From Pycnococcus provasolii (taxonomy: Eukaryota; Chlorophyta; Pseudoscourfieldiophyceae; Pseudoscourfieldiales; Pycnococcaceae), in NCBI GenBank assembly GCA_938743325.2, contig OW568871.1:744001-808000 (forward strand): DNA of 64,000 nucleotides. The letters are read 5' to 3'. The notes under the pieces were generated by a model that was given only the letters and a program-made list of their open reading frames with translations, was not told the origin of the DNA and searched no databases. Each line of letters begins with the position of its first letter. Within the stretch, counting starts at the first letter, position 1. Positions 38,898 through 47,307 of this stretch are shown here, in pieces. A program made the position numbers and the translations under genes.

Positions 38898-40085
38898 GTG
38901 TTTCTTCACCAACGCAACGTTCGATCACCTTTGACTATCCGCAAGCTTCGCGCCCTTGTGCTTGCTGCTTTGGAGCGTCGCATGCTCGCGTGCGTCGACG
39001 ACTTAAATCAACAGGATCTCTCGAACACGCTGTGGGCGTGGGCGACGATACGACACCAGCCGCCAGCTGAGGTACTGGCTGCTCTTGAGCGCCGCATGCT
39101 CGCGTTGGTTGACGAATTCATCCCGCAGCATCTCGGGAACACGGTATGGGCGGTTGCGATGCTTATGAACAACATCGAGGGCGATAAGATCACTATCAGC
39201 CAGAACGTCTTGGATCGACTACTTCATCAATTAGAGCATGCCTCACAGTCTAGCACGCTCAATGATGGGTACAGCTTGAAGCAAATCTTCCATGCGCATC
39301 ACTTGCTGAGCGATCGCTTCAAACCATCAGTGGCCTTGCTCGATCAAGCCCGCGAGGCATGGGCGAAGTCAATATTCGCTTGTGCTTCATCATCATCTCG
39401 TTCATCCTTAGAGAGGGAAGTCATCGCATGCCTCGATCGTCTCGGCATCACTTACGACGTTGAAGCGCTTACTGAGGATGGCATGCACTGCGTCGATATG
39501 CTCGTTCGTGGTCGTACCGACGACGGTGGCGAGAGGCTGCTTGCGATCGAATGCGACGGTCCCGTGCACTTCTTCCGAGCATCTGACGGCACGTACCGCA
39601 TTGACGGATCGACGTACGCGCGCAATTGCCACTTGCGCAAGCTTGGCCTGGACGTATTGTGTGTAGCGTGCCACGAGTGGACAAATCTGAAGAGGGACGA
39701 GCGCGACGCATACCTGCGTAGGGAGCTGCTGCACAAGCGCGACTTCAAGCATTCCTTCAAACGCGACGACGCCACCAGACCAACACGGGACGAGGTGCTG
39801 TCCCGCCTCGCGGCGGCGGGCGAGAGCTGGGCGGGCGGGCGCCACCGCCGGGGGGGCGGCGCGGCGCGAGGCGTGGCGGGCTCGCCGGTGCAAGCACCGC
39901 AAGCATCCGCCAGCGCGTCGTCGTCGTACGTACCGCCGCCGCATATCTCTTCATCATACAGTGCAGCAGCATTAAGCGACTTCAAACGCGACGACGCCAG
40001 TCCAACACCGCAAGCATCCGCCAGCGCGTACGTACCGCCGCATCGCTTTTCATACAGTGCAGCATTACGCTCCAAACGGTGTTGA
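38898..40085 (+). CDS. RAP-domain organellar RNA protein, apparently cut at the 5' end
   Basis: Repeats of the FAST/OPR type, VLAALERRMLACVDDLNQQDLSNTLWAWATI and its second copy ending LGNTVWAVAM, are followed by a RAP domain (about 39400-39730): LEREVIACLDRLGITYDVE, RLLAIECDGPVHFFR, RNCHLRKLGLDVLCVACHEW. The Pro/Ser/Ala tail carries a duplicated YVPP block. Such proteins control chloroplast or mitochondrial RNA. The first ATG in frame is at 38982, inside the first repeat; homology to the repeat continues upstream to about 38955, and the open frame begins only 45 bp after the RRP5 stop. With no room for upstream exons, this looks like a gene fragment or one that starts mid-repeat, and lacks the transit peptide its relatives have. 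Confidence 0.6.
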   Translation: MFLHQRNVRSPLTIRKLRALVLAALERRMLACVDDLNQQDLSNTLWAWATIRHQPPAEVLAALERRMLALVDEFIPQHLGNTVWAVAMLMNNIEGDKITISQNVLDRLLHQLEHASQSSTLNDGYSLKQIFHAHHLLSDRFKPSVALLDQAREAWAKSIFACASSSSRSSLEREVIACLDRLGITYDVEALTEDGMHCVDMLVRGRTDDGGERLLAIECDGPVHFFRASDGTYRIDGSTYARNCHLRKLGLDVLCVACHEWTNLKRDERDAYLRRELLHKRDFKHSFKRDDATRPTRDEVLSRLAAAGESWAGGRHRRGGGAARGVAGSPVQAPQASASASSSYVPPPHISSSYSAAALSDFKRDDASPTPQASASAYVPPHRFSYSAALRSKRC

Positions 40086-40257
40086 CAGCCCGTGTTGTGT
40101 TACATTCAAAACTTTTTTGTTATTTTTGTGTTGGTTGGTTTCACACATGTGTGGAATAATTAGTTGTTTCACGCACTCCTTGTTGTGTCCATTCTGTGGA
40201 GCATTTTTCATGCGAGTCGCACCTTCGTCGTGATCAAATAATAACTATTTACTAAGG

Positions 40258-41295
40258 TTACAGCAGGATGTGCACATCGGTCATGAAGGGAAACTTGGCG
40301 CTGAGAGTGGCGTACTCGTCCTCGCCGTACTCCTCGTCGTGCTCTGGAGTCGGCGCTTGGCCGTCGTAGTTGCGTCCCCAGCACGCGATGCTGCCGTCGC
40401 GTTGTAGCGCCAGCGAGTGAGCGATACCCGCGGCGATGGCGACGAAGTCGCCTTGCATGCCGTCCGGAGGCGCCTCGCCCTCGCCGTTGTCGCCCCAGCA
40501 CGCGATGCTGCCGTCGCGTCGGATCGCCAGCGAGTGATAGGCACCCGCGGCGATGGCGACGAAGTCGCCTTGTATGCCGTCCGGAGGCGCCTGGCCGTCG
40601 TAGTTGTAGCCCCAGCACGCGATGCTGCCGTCGCGTCGGATCGCCAGCGAGTGAGCGCCACCCGCGGCGATGGCGACGAAGTCACCTTGTATGCCGTCCG
40701 GAGGCGCCTGGTCCCAACCGTTGTATCCCCAGCACGCGATGCTGCCGTCGCGTCGGATCGCCAGCGAGTGAGCGCCACCCGCGGCGATGGCGACGAAGTC
40801 ACCTTGTATGCCGTCGGGAGGCGCCCGGCCGTACTCGTTGCTTCCCCAGCACGCGATACTGCCGTCGCGTTGCAGCGCCAGCGAGTGAAAGTCGCCCGCG
40901 GCGATGGCGACGAAGTCGCCTTGTATGCCGTCCGGAGGCGCCTCGCCGTACTCGTTGCTTCCCCAGCACGCAATACTGCCGTCGTGTTGTAGCGCCAGCG
41001 AGTGAGCGATACCCGCGGCGACCATGATGAAGTCGCCTTGTATGCCGTCCGGAGGCGCCTTGCCGTTGCTGTTGCTTCCCCAGCAAGCAATGCTTCCGTT
41101 CTTTCGGAGAGCGAGCGAGAAATCTGGACCCGCTGCAAGGTTCGCGTTGGCGCGCGAAATTCGTTTGCGGTGCTCGTCGCGCTCCTTGACGATTGCGAGT
41201 CGTCGCGGTTTGTGCACGACGACGAGCCAATTGCGCCAGACGGCGATGGCGGCGTCTCGCAGCCCATGCCCATGCGCGTCGCCGCTTGATTCCAT
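40258..41295 (-). CDS. RCC1/BLIP-II-like beta-propeller repeat protein
   Basis: 345 residues from the ATG at 41295 (the frame upstream has only GTG). After a Leu/Val/Arg-rich N-terminus of about 65 residues, seven near-identical 39-residue repeats follow, each of the form DGSIACWG.N..G.APPDGIQ then GDFVAIAAG..HSLAL. This is the RCC1-superfamily blade: GxxSLAL plus CWGxNxxGQ. Seven blades would close one propeller. No RCC1-specific Ran-contact motif can be recognised. The tail is acidic (HDEEYGEDEYATL). Proteins of this kind are often binding scaffolds, and bacterial and algal relatives are common; the ligand is unknown. Confidence 0.8.
   Translation of the reverse strand: MESSGDAHGHGLRDAAIAVWRNWLVVVHKPRRLAIVKERDEHRKRISRANANLAAGPDFSLALRKNGSIACWGSNSNGKAPPDGIQGDFIMVAAGIAHSLALQHDGSIACWGSNEYGEAPPDGIQGDFVAIAAGDFHSLALQRDGSIACWGSNEYGRAPPDGIQGDFVAIAAGGAHSLAIRRDGSIACWGYNGWDQAPPDGIQGDFVAIAAGGAHSLAIRRDGSIACWGYNYDGQAPPDGIQGDFVAIAAGAYHSLAIRRDGSIACWGDNGEGEAPPDGMQGDFVAIAAGIAHSLALQRDGSIACWGRNYDGQAPTPEHDEEYGEDEYATLSAKFPFMTDVHILL
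40379..41100. repeat. 117-bp in-frame tandem array (seven units)
   Basis: CAGCA(C/A)GC(G/A)AT at the conserved Cys-Trp codons recurs at 40379, 40496, 40613, 40730, 40847, 40964 and 41081, always 117 bp apart (39 codons). Units differ at only a few positions, mostly in the two variable surface residues beside CWG. Confidence 0.92.
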
Positions 41296-41410
41296 GGCAA
41301 CAAACAGCAAACCAAAAAGCAGACGCAGCACGCTCGAACCTAATGAGGGTGAGTAGAGTGTACAGAATGGGAGACGACGACATATTCAAATGAGACAAAA
41401 AGCGAATACC

Positions 41411-41450
41411 AACCCTAACCCTAACCCTAACCCTAAACCCTAAACCCTAA
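41411..41450 (+). repeat. CCCTAA/CCCTAAA array in a divergent promoter
   Basis: Four CCCTAA units followed by two CCCTAAA units (plant-type spacing). It lies between the RCC1-like gene (-, 41295) and the Pro-rich membrane protein (+, 41610), 115 and 160 bp from the two starts. Confidence 0.9.
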
Positions 41451-41609
41451 TGCTCTCCTCTCTCCCCGCATTTTAGGGAGGTTTGGTACCGGGTAACCAG
41501 ATTCCGCCGTTCGTTCCCGCGCGTCCTCCTCGTGTGCGGTTCTCGAGTCAACCTCCAACCAGCCTCCCGGCCGGCCATCAAAGGCAATACGGAGGCAATA
41601 CGGTTGACG

Positions 41610-43211
41610 ATGCCTGCCCGTAATTGTAATTGTATGATGATGGTGGCAAACTCCTCACCCTCGCCTTACCCACGTGTGGCCTCCTTATTCATCCTCTCAC
41701 TCGCTCTTTTCTCAAGAGCACTGATGGTGCACGCGCAATCAAGTGTATGCAACAGCAGACCGACAACTTCGCCTGTGGGAAACAACGACAACAACATGCA
41801 GCAAATTGCGTCCGTGCAAGACGTGCAAGTCAGAAGACTGAACGAGGTTGCGGCGGGCGGAATTGACCGAGTCGCTAACGTATTTGGAGCGTCACTGTAC
41901 GTGTCGCAAGGCGTCGACGACGAAACGGCTTCTCACGTCGCGCTCGTGCTCGCGTCCGTCTTTGACAACACGCCGGCGGGTGGAGACGGCGTCGCGGACT
42001 CCAAGCCAGTCGCAGAGGCGCTCGCGAACAAGCGCGCAGCCATCTCGCTCATTGCAGACGGTGAAGACCCGTGCGCACTGGCGTGCGAGGGCACAGTCGT
42101 CGTGCGCGCGTCGGAGGTGCGGCCGCAGTGGCTTGCAGATATGGCAAGCGGAGGACGCGAGGATGCGGCGTGGACTGCCGCGCTCGCGCTCTGGGCAGAG
42201 GCAGCCTCCAGCGCCTACCCCAGCGGCTTTGGTGCGGTGATTGCGCAGGAACAGCTGGACGCCGAGACGAATGGAAAATACACCAGCGCCAAAGGCACGT
42301 GCGCAGGAGGCAGCAACGCGTCGTGGTTCGCCGCGCGCGCCGTCCTCACGCTGCTCGGCGCGTACGCGTCACCTCAAAGCTGCGCAGCCGTCGCATCGAC
42401 TTGGGGTGCGTGCACACCAGCTGACTTGGGCGGCATGACAATTGCGACGCTCGCGCATCCTCTGTACTCCTCACCCAGACTCCTCCCGGGATATCCTCTC
42501 GCGTACCGCCCGACGCTGCCGCCGAGTCCGCCGCCCGTCGTGATGACGACAACCACGACGACGACGACGACGAGGCTGGGGATTCCCAGCCCGCCGCCGT
42601 CACCGCCGCTGCTTCCGCCATCGGCACCGCCTCCTATTGGCATCGAAAAGCAGCTCGAGACGACGACGACGACGATCGTCGGCGATGAGGGCCCGTCAAA
42701 GTCGTTGGAGGCTGTCACGGAAAAGGAGTCTCCCCCTCCACCAAGCCTTGGCGAGCTCGCGCAGCTCTTTGAGGGCAGAATCCCGCCGCCACCGCCATCT
42801 CCTCCCCCTCCGGCGGCTCAGGACGTGGCATCGGCTGCAGGGGGGGGTGCGGAAGGTGGCTTGCCACCGGTGCCGCCCAGCCCGCCGCCCAGTCCCCCTC
42901 GCAAGAGCGGCGTCGAGGATGGGCTGACCGCGAACAGTCGGGATCAACAATTGGATGTCCAATCCAACAGCAGTGGCGGCACGGCATCATCGTCATCCGA
43001 CATTGGTGTGCTCGTGGGTTCAGTGGTGGCAGGCGTGGTTGTGATTGCGGTGGCTGGTATTATTTTGGGTTGGCGTTGGAAACAACGGAGGAGCAGGAGC
43101 AGAATTCAAGATGATGATCATGGTGGTGGTGGTGGTGCGCAAGTGGAGGATGCCGCCACGGAAGGTGTGTCAAAAGGTGAGAAAGCAGTGTCGGTATATC
43201 CTGACGTGTAA
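41610..43211 (+). CDS. Type I membrane protein with a pherophorin-like Pro-rich stalk
   Basis: 533 residues from the ATG at 41610 (a second ATG at 41634 is equally good). A signal peptide ends near ALMVHAQS. The extracellular part (about 45-280) has conserved-looking Cys (EDPCALACEG, KGTCAGGSNASWF, SPQSCAAV) but no domain I recognise. Then come Thr runs and SPPPSPP/PPPPPSPPPP stretches like the hydroxyproline-rich rods of green-algal wall proteins, one membrane helix (IGVLVGSVVAGVVVIAVAGI), and a basic then Gly/Asp-rich cytosolic tail. Probably a surface or wall-linking protein. Upstream codons to 41532 lack an ATG. Confidence 0.75.
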   Translation: MPARNCNCMMMVANSSPSPYPRVASLFILSLALFSRALMVHAQSSVCNSRPTTSPVGNNDNNMQQIASVQDVQVRRLNEVAAGGIDRVANVFGASLYVSQGVDDETASHVALVLASVFDNTPAGGDGVADSKPVAEALANKRAAISLIADGEDPCALACEGTVVVRASEVRPQWLADMASGGREDAAWTAALALWAEAASSAYPSGFGAVIAQEQLDAETNGKYTSAKGTCAGGSNASWFAARAVLTLLGAYASPQSCAAVASTWGACTPADLGGMTIATLAHPLYSSPRLLPGYPLAYRPTLPPSPPPVVMTTTTTTTTTRLGIPSPPPSPPLLPPSAPPPIGIEKQLETTTTTIVGDEGPSKSLEAVTEKESPPPPSLGELAQLFEGRIPPPPPSPPPPAAQDVASAAGGGAEGGLPPVPPSPPPSPPRKSGVEDGLTANSRDQQLDVQSNSSGGTASSSSDIGVLVGSVVAGVVVIAVAGIILGWRWKQRRSRSRIQDDDHGGGGGAQVEDAATEGVSKGEKAVSVYPDV

Positions 43212-43862
43212 AACAACAACGCACAAAATAAACTTTTTGTTATGTTACATATTTTATGAAAGTAAATGAATGATGAACTGAATGATGATGATACCCTCGT
43301 TCGTTCGTTCGTTTGATTGATTGATTGATTGATTGAAGGGGCCAGCCGCCCGGTGAGATATTATTCTTAGCGTCAACAGGTGTTCAAAGTGGTGACGACC
43401 GGCCGGTGGTCATCAACGCTGCTCGCTCGCTCGGCCGGCTGGCGATCTATCTATCTAGGCTACCCTATCTGTCTTGGGACAAATAAATGATGGACGGGCA
43501 GCCAGCCTCCTCCGGACTCCAGACAGCCGACAGGAGGTGTGCGCCTTGCACCTAAGGTAAGCCACCTACTACATATAAGGTAGTAATACTTATGTACCTC
43601 TACAGTACGAACGGTTGGTACAGTTTGGGCCCACCTTCGGGTGTGGCTGGAAACCTGCCCTGCTTCGGAGATTTGAGAGGCGGAGATTTATTTGCCTGGG
43701 GATTTGTCCCGGTCCCGGTCCCGGACGGAGGTGCCCAACTGCCTCCAGGCCTCCTTACCACCTTATGACCCGCTCCTCTCCGCCTTAAGCACTCTCGGTC
43801 CGTTCATCGCGTTCGGCCGCGTCCATCACTCTTTCTCGTCTCAACTGCGTCTTCTTCTACAG
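43212..43862. other. Intergenic region with tetranucleotide runs
   Basis: Holds TTCG and TTGA tetramer runs (about 43299-43336), a TCTA run near 43450, a TATAAGG word at 43573, and CTCTACAGTA at 43598-43607. No gene; it serves as the promoter of the following secreted protein gene. Confidence 0.55.
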
Positions 43863-44735
43863 ATGTCGCGTCGTGTGTTGGCCCCTTGTCTATGTTTCTT
43901 CCTGGTTTTGTATAGCTGTTTCACGGGGGGAGTTCACGCCGACCAGGAGATGCCCGGGGAAAGGCCGCCGGAAGCGCCTTCCACTTCAACGGCTTCAACG
44001 GGAGGAGGAGGAGGAGGAGGAGGAGGAGCAAACGAAACCACGCCAAGCAGCGAAGAGAAGCCGATCATGCCGGAACCGCGGCCTCTCCCCGAAGTCGTGA
44101 CACCGACGACGACGGCTGCTCTAAAGAAGTTTAACTGCAGGGAGGCAAAGCAGGCCACGTCTGCTCTCCTTAACTGCAGGAGGTCAATCCTCCAGGATGA
44201 CGGGACGTGCGTTAAAGTTGCTGACTCCGACGTCGAAGCTCTCAAGGAAAAGTGCAAGGTGCCGGCGTTCCAGGGCATGACCTTGAGCAAGTACATCTTC
44301 GACGGACTTAGAGTCTGCGACACGGATCCGGCGCCGCCTAATCTGTTGTCTTTGAGCCCGACGAACTTTGAGAAGATCGGGACGAATGTGACAACATGCC
44401 TGGCCGTAGCGGGCTTGGGCTTTGACGGTAACAGCACAGACTTGGTTGTGAGCATCAGCGTCGACATCAGCACAAACGGCACGATGAAGCCAGGCGCGGG
44501 CACAAAGCCGGAAGGAGCACCGGAAGGAGCCATGGACGACTTGAAGAGGACCGATATGCCGGGAGGGGCGGCCGGCGATTCGACGACACCGACGACGGCG
44601 GCGACAAAGGCGGGGAGCACGACGACAAAGGCGCCAGCCGTTGGTGCAAAGGAGTCGTCCGCGGTGGCGGCGATTGCTTCTTCTTCTGCTCTGAAGACGG
44701 TGATTGCGGCGGCGTGCACATTTTTGATGATGTAA
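43863..44735 (+). CDS. Secreted, probably GPI-anchored protein of unknown function
   Basis: 290 residues. The signal peptide MSRRVLAPCLCFFLVLYSCF ends near GGVHA. A Gly run (nine Gly) and Pro/Thr linkers come next, then a domain of about 110 residues with six Cys (FNCREAKQATSALLNCRRSI, GTCVKV, LKEKCKV, LRVCDTD, NVTTCLAV) and two or three N-glycosylation sites. A Thr/Ala/Lys-rich stalk ends in SSALKTVIAAACTFLMM, a GPI-attachment-like tail. The stalk and tail composition resembles the C-terminus of the copper monooxygenase in this window. The ATG at 43863 was chosen because it starts the signal peptide. The 3' end is 51 bp from the convergent PDI-like gene. Confidence 0.7.
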   Translation: MSRRVLAPCLCFFLVLYSCFTGGVHADQEMPGERPPEAPSTSTASTGGGGGGGGGANETTPSSEEKPIMPEPRPLPEVVTPTTTAALKKFNCREAKQATSALLNCRRSILQDDGTCVKVADSDVEALKEKCKVPAFQGMTLSKYIFDGLRVCDTDPAPPNLLSLSPTNFEKIGTNVTTCLAVAGLGFDGNSTDLVVSISVDISTNGTMKPGAGTKPEGAPEGAMDDLKRTDMPGGAAGDSTTPTTAATKAGSTTTKAPAVGAKESSAVAAIASSSALKTVIAAACTFLMM

Positions 44736-44786
44736 GGTGGGTTTTTTTTTCATCCGTCTTTTTTTGTTTTCTATTGGTGTCTTTGG

Positions 44787-46295
44787 TTACAAGAGAAGGT
44801 TGTGCCCGTCGGGCGATTCGCACGTGTCGTCGTGCTCGGCGGGCGCCAGCCACCAAGGCGTCAGGCTGCGCCGCGTGAAGGGAAAGCTCGCGGGAAACCA
44901 CGCATCCCCAGACGCGACGTGCCGCGCGTCGTGCGTGTACCACCGAACCGTCTCAAGCTCGTCATCATCCGTGGGAAGTGGCGGAGGAGGGGGCATCTCC
45001 TCCATCTCTAGTTGCTGCTGCTGCTGCTGCTGCTGCTCAAGCTCCTCCTCGTTGTCGTCGTCGACGCCACCCTTCTCCTCCTGCTCGATGTTGAACTTGA
45101 CGTTGTCGAGCAGATTCCACATCTGCCGCGACGACGCCGTTCCCGTCTTGCGCAAATGCGGCGTCTCCTTGAGAAGCAGCAGCAGCCTGAGCGCGTCGTG
45201 CCAATTGTTTTGGCTTGCTCGCTCGTGCGCGTCGACGAAGATTCGATTCGCCACATTCTCGTCGCTATCCTCGCCCTCTTTTGGGGCCATGAGGCTTGCC
45301 GCCTCTGGGCTGTCGCGCAGCCACCGCAGGGCGCTGGACTCCGCCTCGTAGCTCGACGGCGCGGTGACAAAGTCGATGACGCGAGCAGGGCTGCGCTCCC
45401 CTCGGAACACGAGAGGCTTCTGGCCTGGATGGTCCTCGAACGACGCGGGAAACAGCTGCACGGTGGGAAATCCGGTGACGTTGTACGCCGTGCGCGACGC
45501 AAGGTACGCGCGATGCTCAGCCTTGTCGGCGTCGAACCGTGCGACGAGCACGTCGTCGCGCTCCGCGAAGTGCGCGCCCACGTCCACGTAGTACCTCATA
45601 AACTCCTCGCAGTGGCCGCACCACGGCGCGTAGAACAGGACCAGGCACGAGATGCGCGCGTGCGTGCATTTTTCTTGGAGCTGCGAAGGCGTGGTGAGCG
45701 AGGTGATGAGAGGTTTGACGGTTAGGCTGAGGTTCAGCTCGGCGTTCAGCCACTCCAGGGTTGGCAGTGCGGCGAGGTATCCCGTGTAGCGGTTGGGTGG
45801 CGGCGCGTTGATGATTTGTTCGCCTTGCCTGTAGCGGTACCAGTTGGCTGGTGTGAGCAGCGCGGTGTATGGCACGGTTGTTATTTGGAACGTTTTTGTG
45901 AGCTGTGGGTGTTGATGTGTGTCGATTTCCATCAAGGTGACGTTGGTGACGTTGTGGCTGTGCAGGAGAGCTTGCAGTTTGTTGAACTCGGGCAGGTAGG
46001 CTGTGGAGAGCGGGCACGAGTGCGGGGCGTGGAATAAGAGTAGGGTGGCATGATGATGAGGCACTGATGTGAGGTTGTGAATGAGACGGTTTAGCAGGTG
46101 GAGGGATGATGATGATGATGACGAGGATGGAGGAGGTTCTAACCCGAATCCACCCTGTTGTGAGGATTCTGACGGCGGTGGTGAGGAGGATGACGCCGAG
46201 GGTGGTGTGAAGATCATGAGCAGGAGGATGAGCATGAGAGGAGCCTTCACGAAACAAGAACGACGAGAACCGAACGAAGAAGGACGTGTTGTCAT
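44787..46295 (-). CDS. Protein disulfide isomerase-like protein with two thioredoxin folds
   Basis: 502 residues from the ATG at 46295 (a longer frame upstream has no better start). A signal peptide lies at about 1-35 (LMLILLLMIFTPPSA). The first thioredoxin-like domain (about 66-190) has FHAPHSCPLS, a Cys-x-x-Ser site, with cis-Pro in TTVPYT; the second (about 198-312) has FYAPWCGHC with the full CGHC at 226-229 and cis-Pro in TGFPT. The C-terminal part carries a run of eight Gln coded by CTG/CAG repeats (about 45012-45038), acidic patches and PPPPP; no KDEL is seen (ends DGHNLLL). It likely acts in the secretory pathway on disulfides; how it is retained is unclear. Confidence 0.82.
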   Translation of the reverse strand: MTTRPSSFGSRRSCFVKAPLMLILLLMIFTPPSASSSSPPPSESSQQGGFGLEPPPSSSSSSSSLHLLNRLIHNLTSVPHHHATLLLFHAPHSCPLSTAYLPEFNKLQALLHSHNVTNVTLMEIDTHQHPQLTKTFQITTVPYTALLTPANWYRYRQGEQIINAPPPNRYTGYLAALPTLEWLNAELNLSLTVKPLITSLTTPSQLQEKCTHARISCLVLFYAPWCGHCEEFMRYYVDVGAHFAERDDVLVARFDADKAEHRAYLASRTAYNVTGFPTVQLFPASFEDHPGQKPLVFRGERSPARVIDFVTAPSSYEAESSALRWLRDSPEAASLMAPKEGEDSDENVANRIFVDAHERASQNNWHDALRLLLLLKETPHLRKTGTASSRQMWNLLDNVKFNIEQEEKGGVDDDNEEELEQQQQQQQQLEMEEMPPPPPLPTDDDELETVRWYTHDARHVASGDAWFPASFPFTRRSLTPWWLAPAEHDDTCESPDGHNLLL

Positions 46296-47307
46296 GATGG
46301 TTTGAAGTGTTGTCAAGATACGGAAGATGCGGAAGATGCGGAGCGATACGACGTGAACGTGATGGGATGTGATGTGATGTCGTGATGTGGAAACCAGAAA
46401 AGAATTAAATTCTGGAATCAACCTTTAAAGGTATGTAAGGCGGCCTTAACCAACCAAACCTAACCAAACCAAACCAAACCTGGCCTAACCTGCCTGGTGG
46501 TGAACAGTTAGACTAAGGGAGTGCGACGGTAAGATACACGCACGACACCTACTGTACTGTACACCTGCTGTGGGTGGCGCCGCCAACTTGTCTGTGCGTG
46601 TGCGTGCGCGTGCGCGTGCGCGTGCGCGTGTGCGAAGCGCGACCCTTGTGGAAAAGCCTGGGCAACAAGGAGGCCCAACAAAGAGGCAAGGGGGGCTGGC
46701 AACCCTAACCCTAATGGAAGGGGGCGATTCGATTCGCTGACCCTAACGGGCCGGCGCCTGGCAGGACGACGCCATGTCGGCGACGTACGTGCGTGACATC
46801 CTAGGCGCGCTGAGGTCCCGGGCGCGCTCAGCCGCTAACCCTAACGGCGCTGGCCGCCCCGGCGGTGCACTACGTTGTCTACTAAGTTCAGAAATTGTGG
46901 TTGTTCGCCGCGCTCGCTGCCAAAGTGCCAAAGTCGTGTGTGTGACTGCCAAAGTCGTGTGTGTGACTGCCACCAAAGTCGTGTGGTTTTGAGGCCCAAA
47001 GGTTAGTTAGGGGCTAGGTTTATAGGTTTGGCGTGACTGCCACCAAAGTCGTGTGGTTTTGAGGCCCAAAGGTTATTTAGGGCCTAGGTTTATAGTTTTG
47101 GCGTGACTGCCAAAGTCGCGTGTTAATCCTTTGAGTATGCGAAATGGACGACCGCTTGACGAACGTAAACATCATTCCATTACTGAAGTGAGCAAACACA
47201 TGTTCTCCTTCCACATCGGTACACTCGGCGTAGCGTGCAGATTTCCACACACATCTGCACGCATCAGCTGGCCTCTCTTTCCGTCTTTTCCTTTCTTCTT
47301 TTTTTTC
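46296..47307. repeat. Intergenic repeats: GCGTGT run, 21-bp and 70-bp tandem units, telomere words
   Basis: Contains an AACCAAACC run (about 46448-46490), a GTGCGC run (about 46595-46630), AACCCTAACCCTAA at 46701-46714, and CCCTAACGG words at 46741 and 46840. A tandem block follows: 21-bp units (CAAAGTCGTGTGTGTGACTGC) at about 46920-46970, then a 70-bp unit starting GTGACTGCCACCAAAGTCGT at 46963 and 47033, with a third partial copy at 47103. The 70-bp unit contains GGCCTAGGTTTATAG. No gene is supported. Confidence 0.75.
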
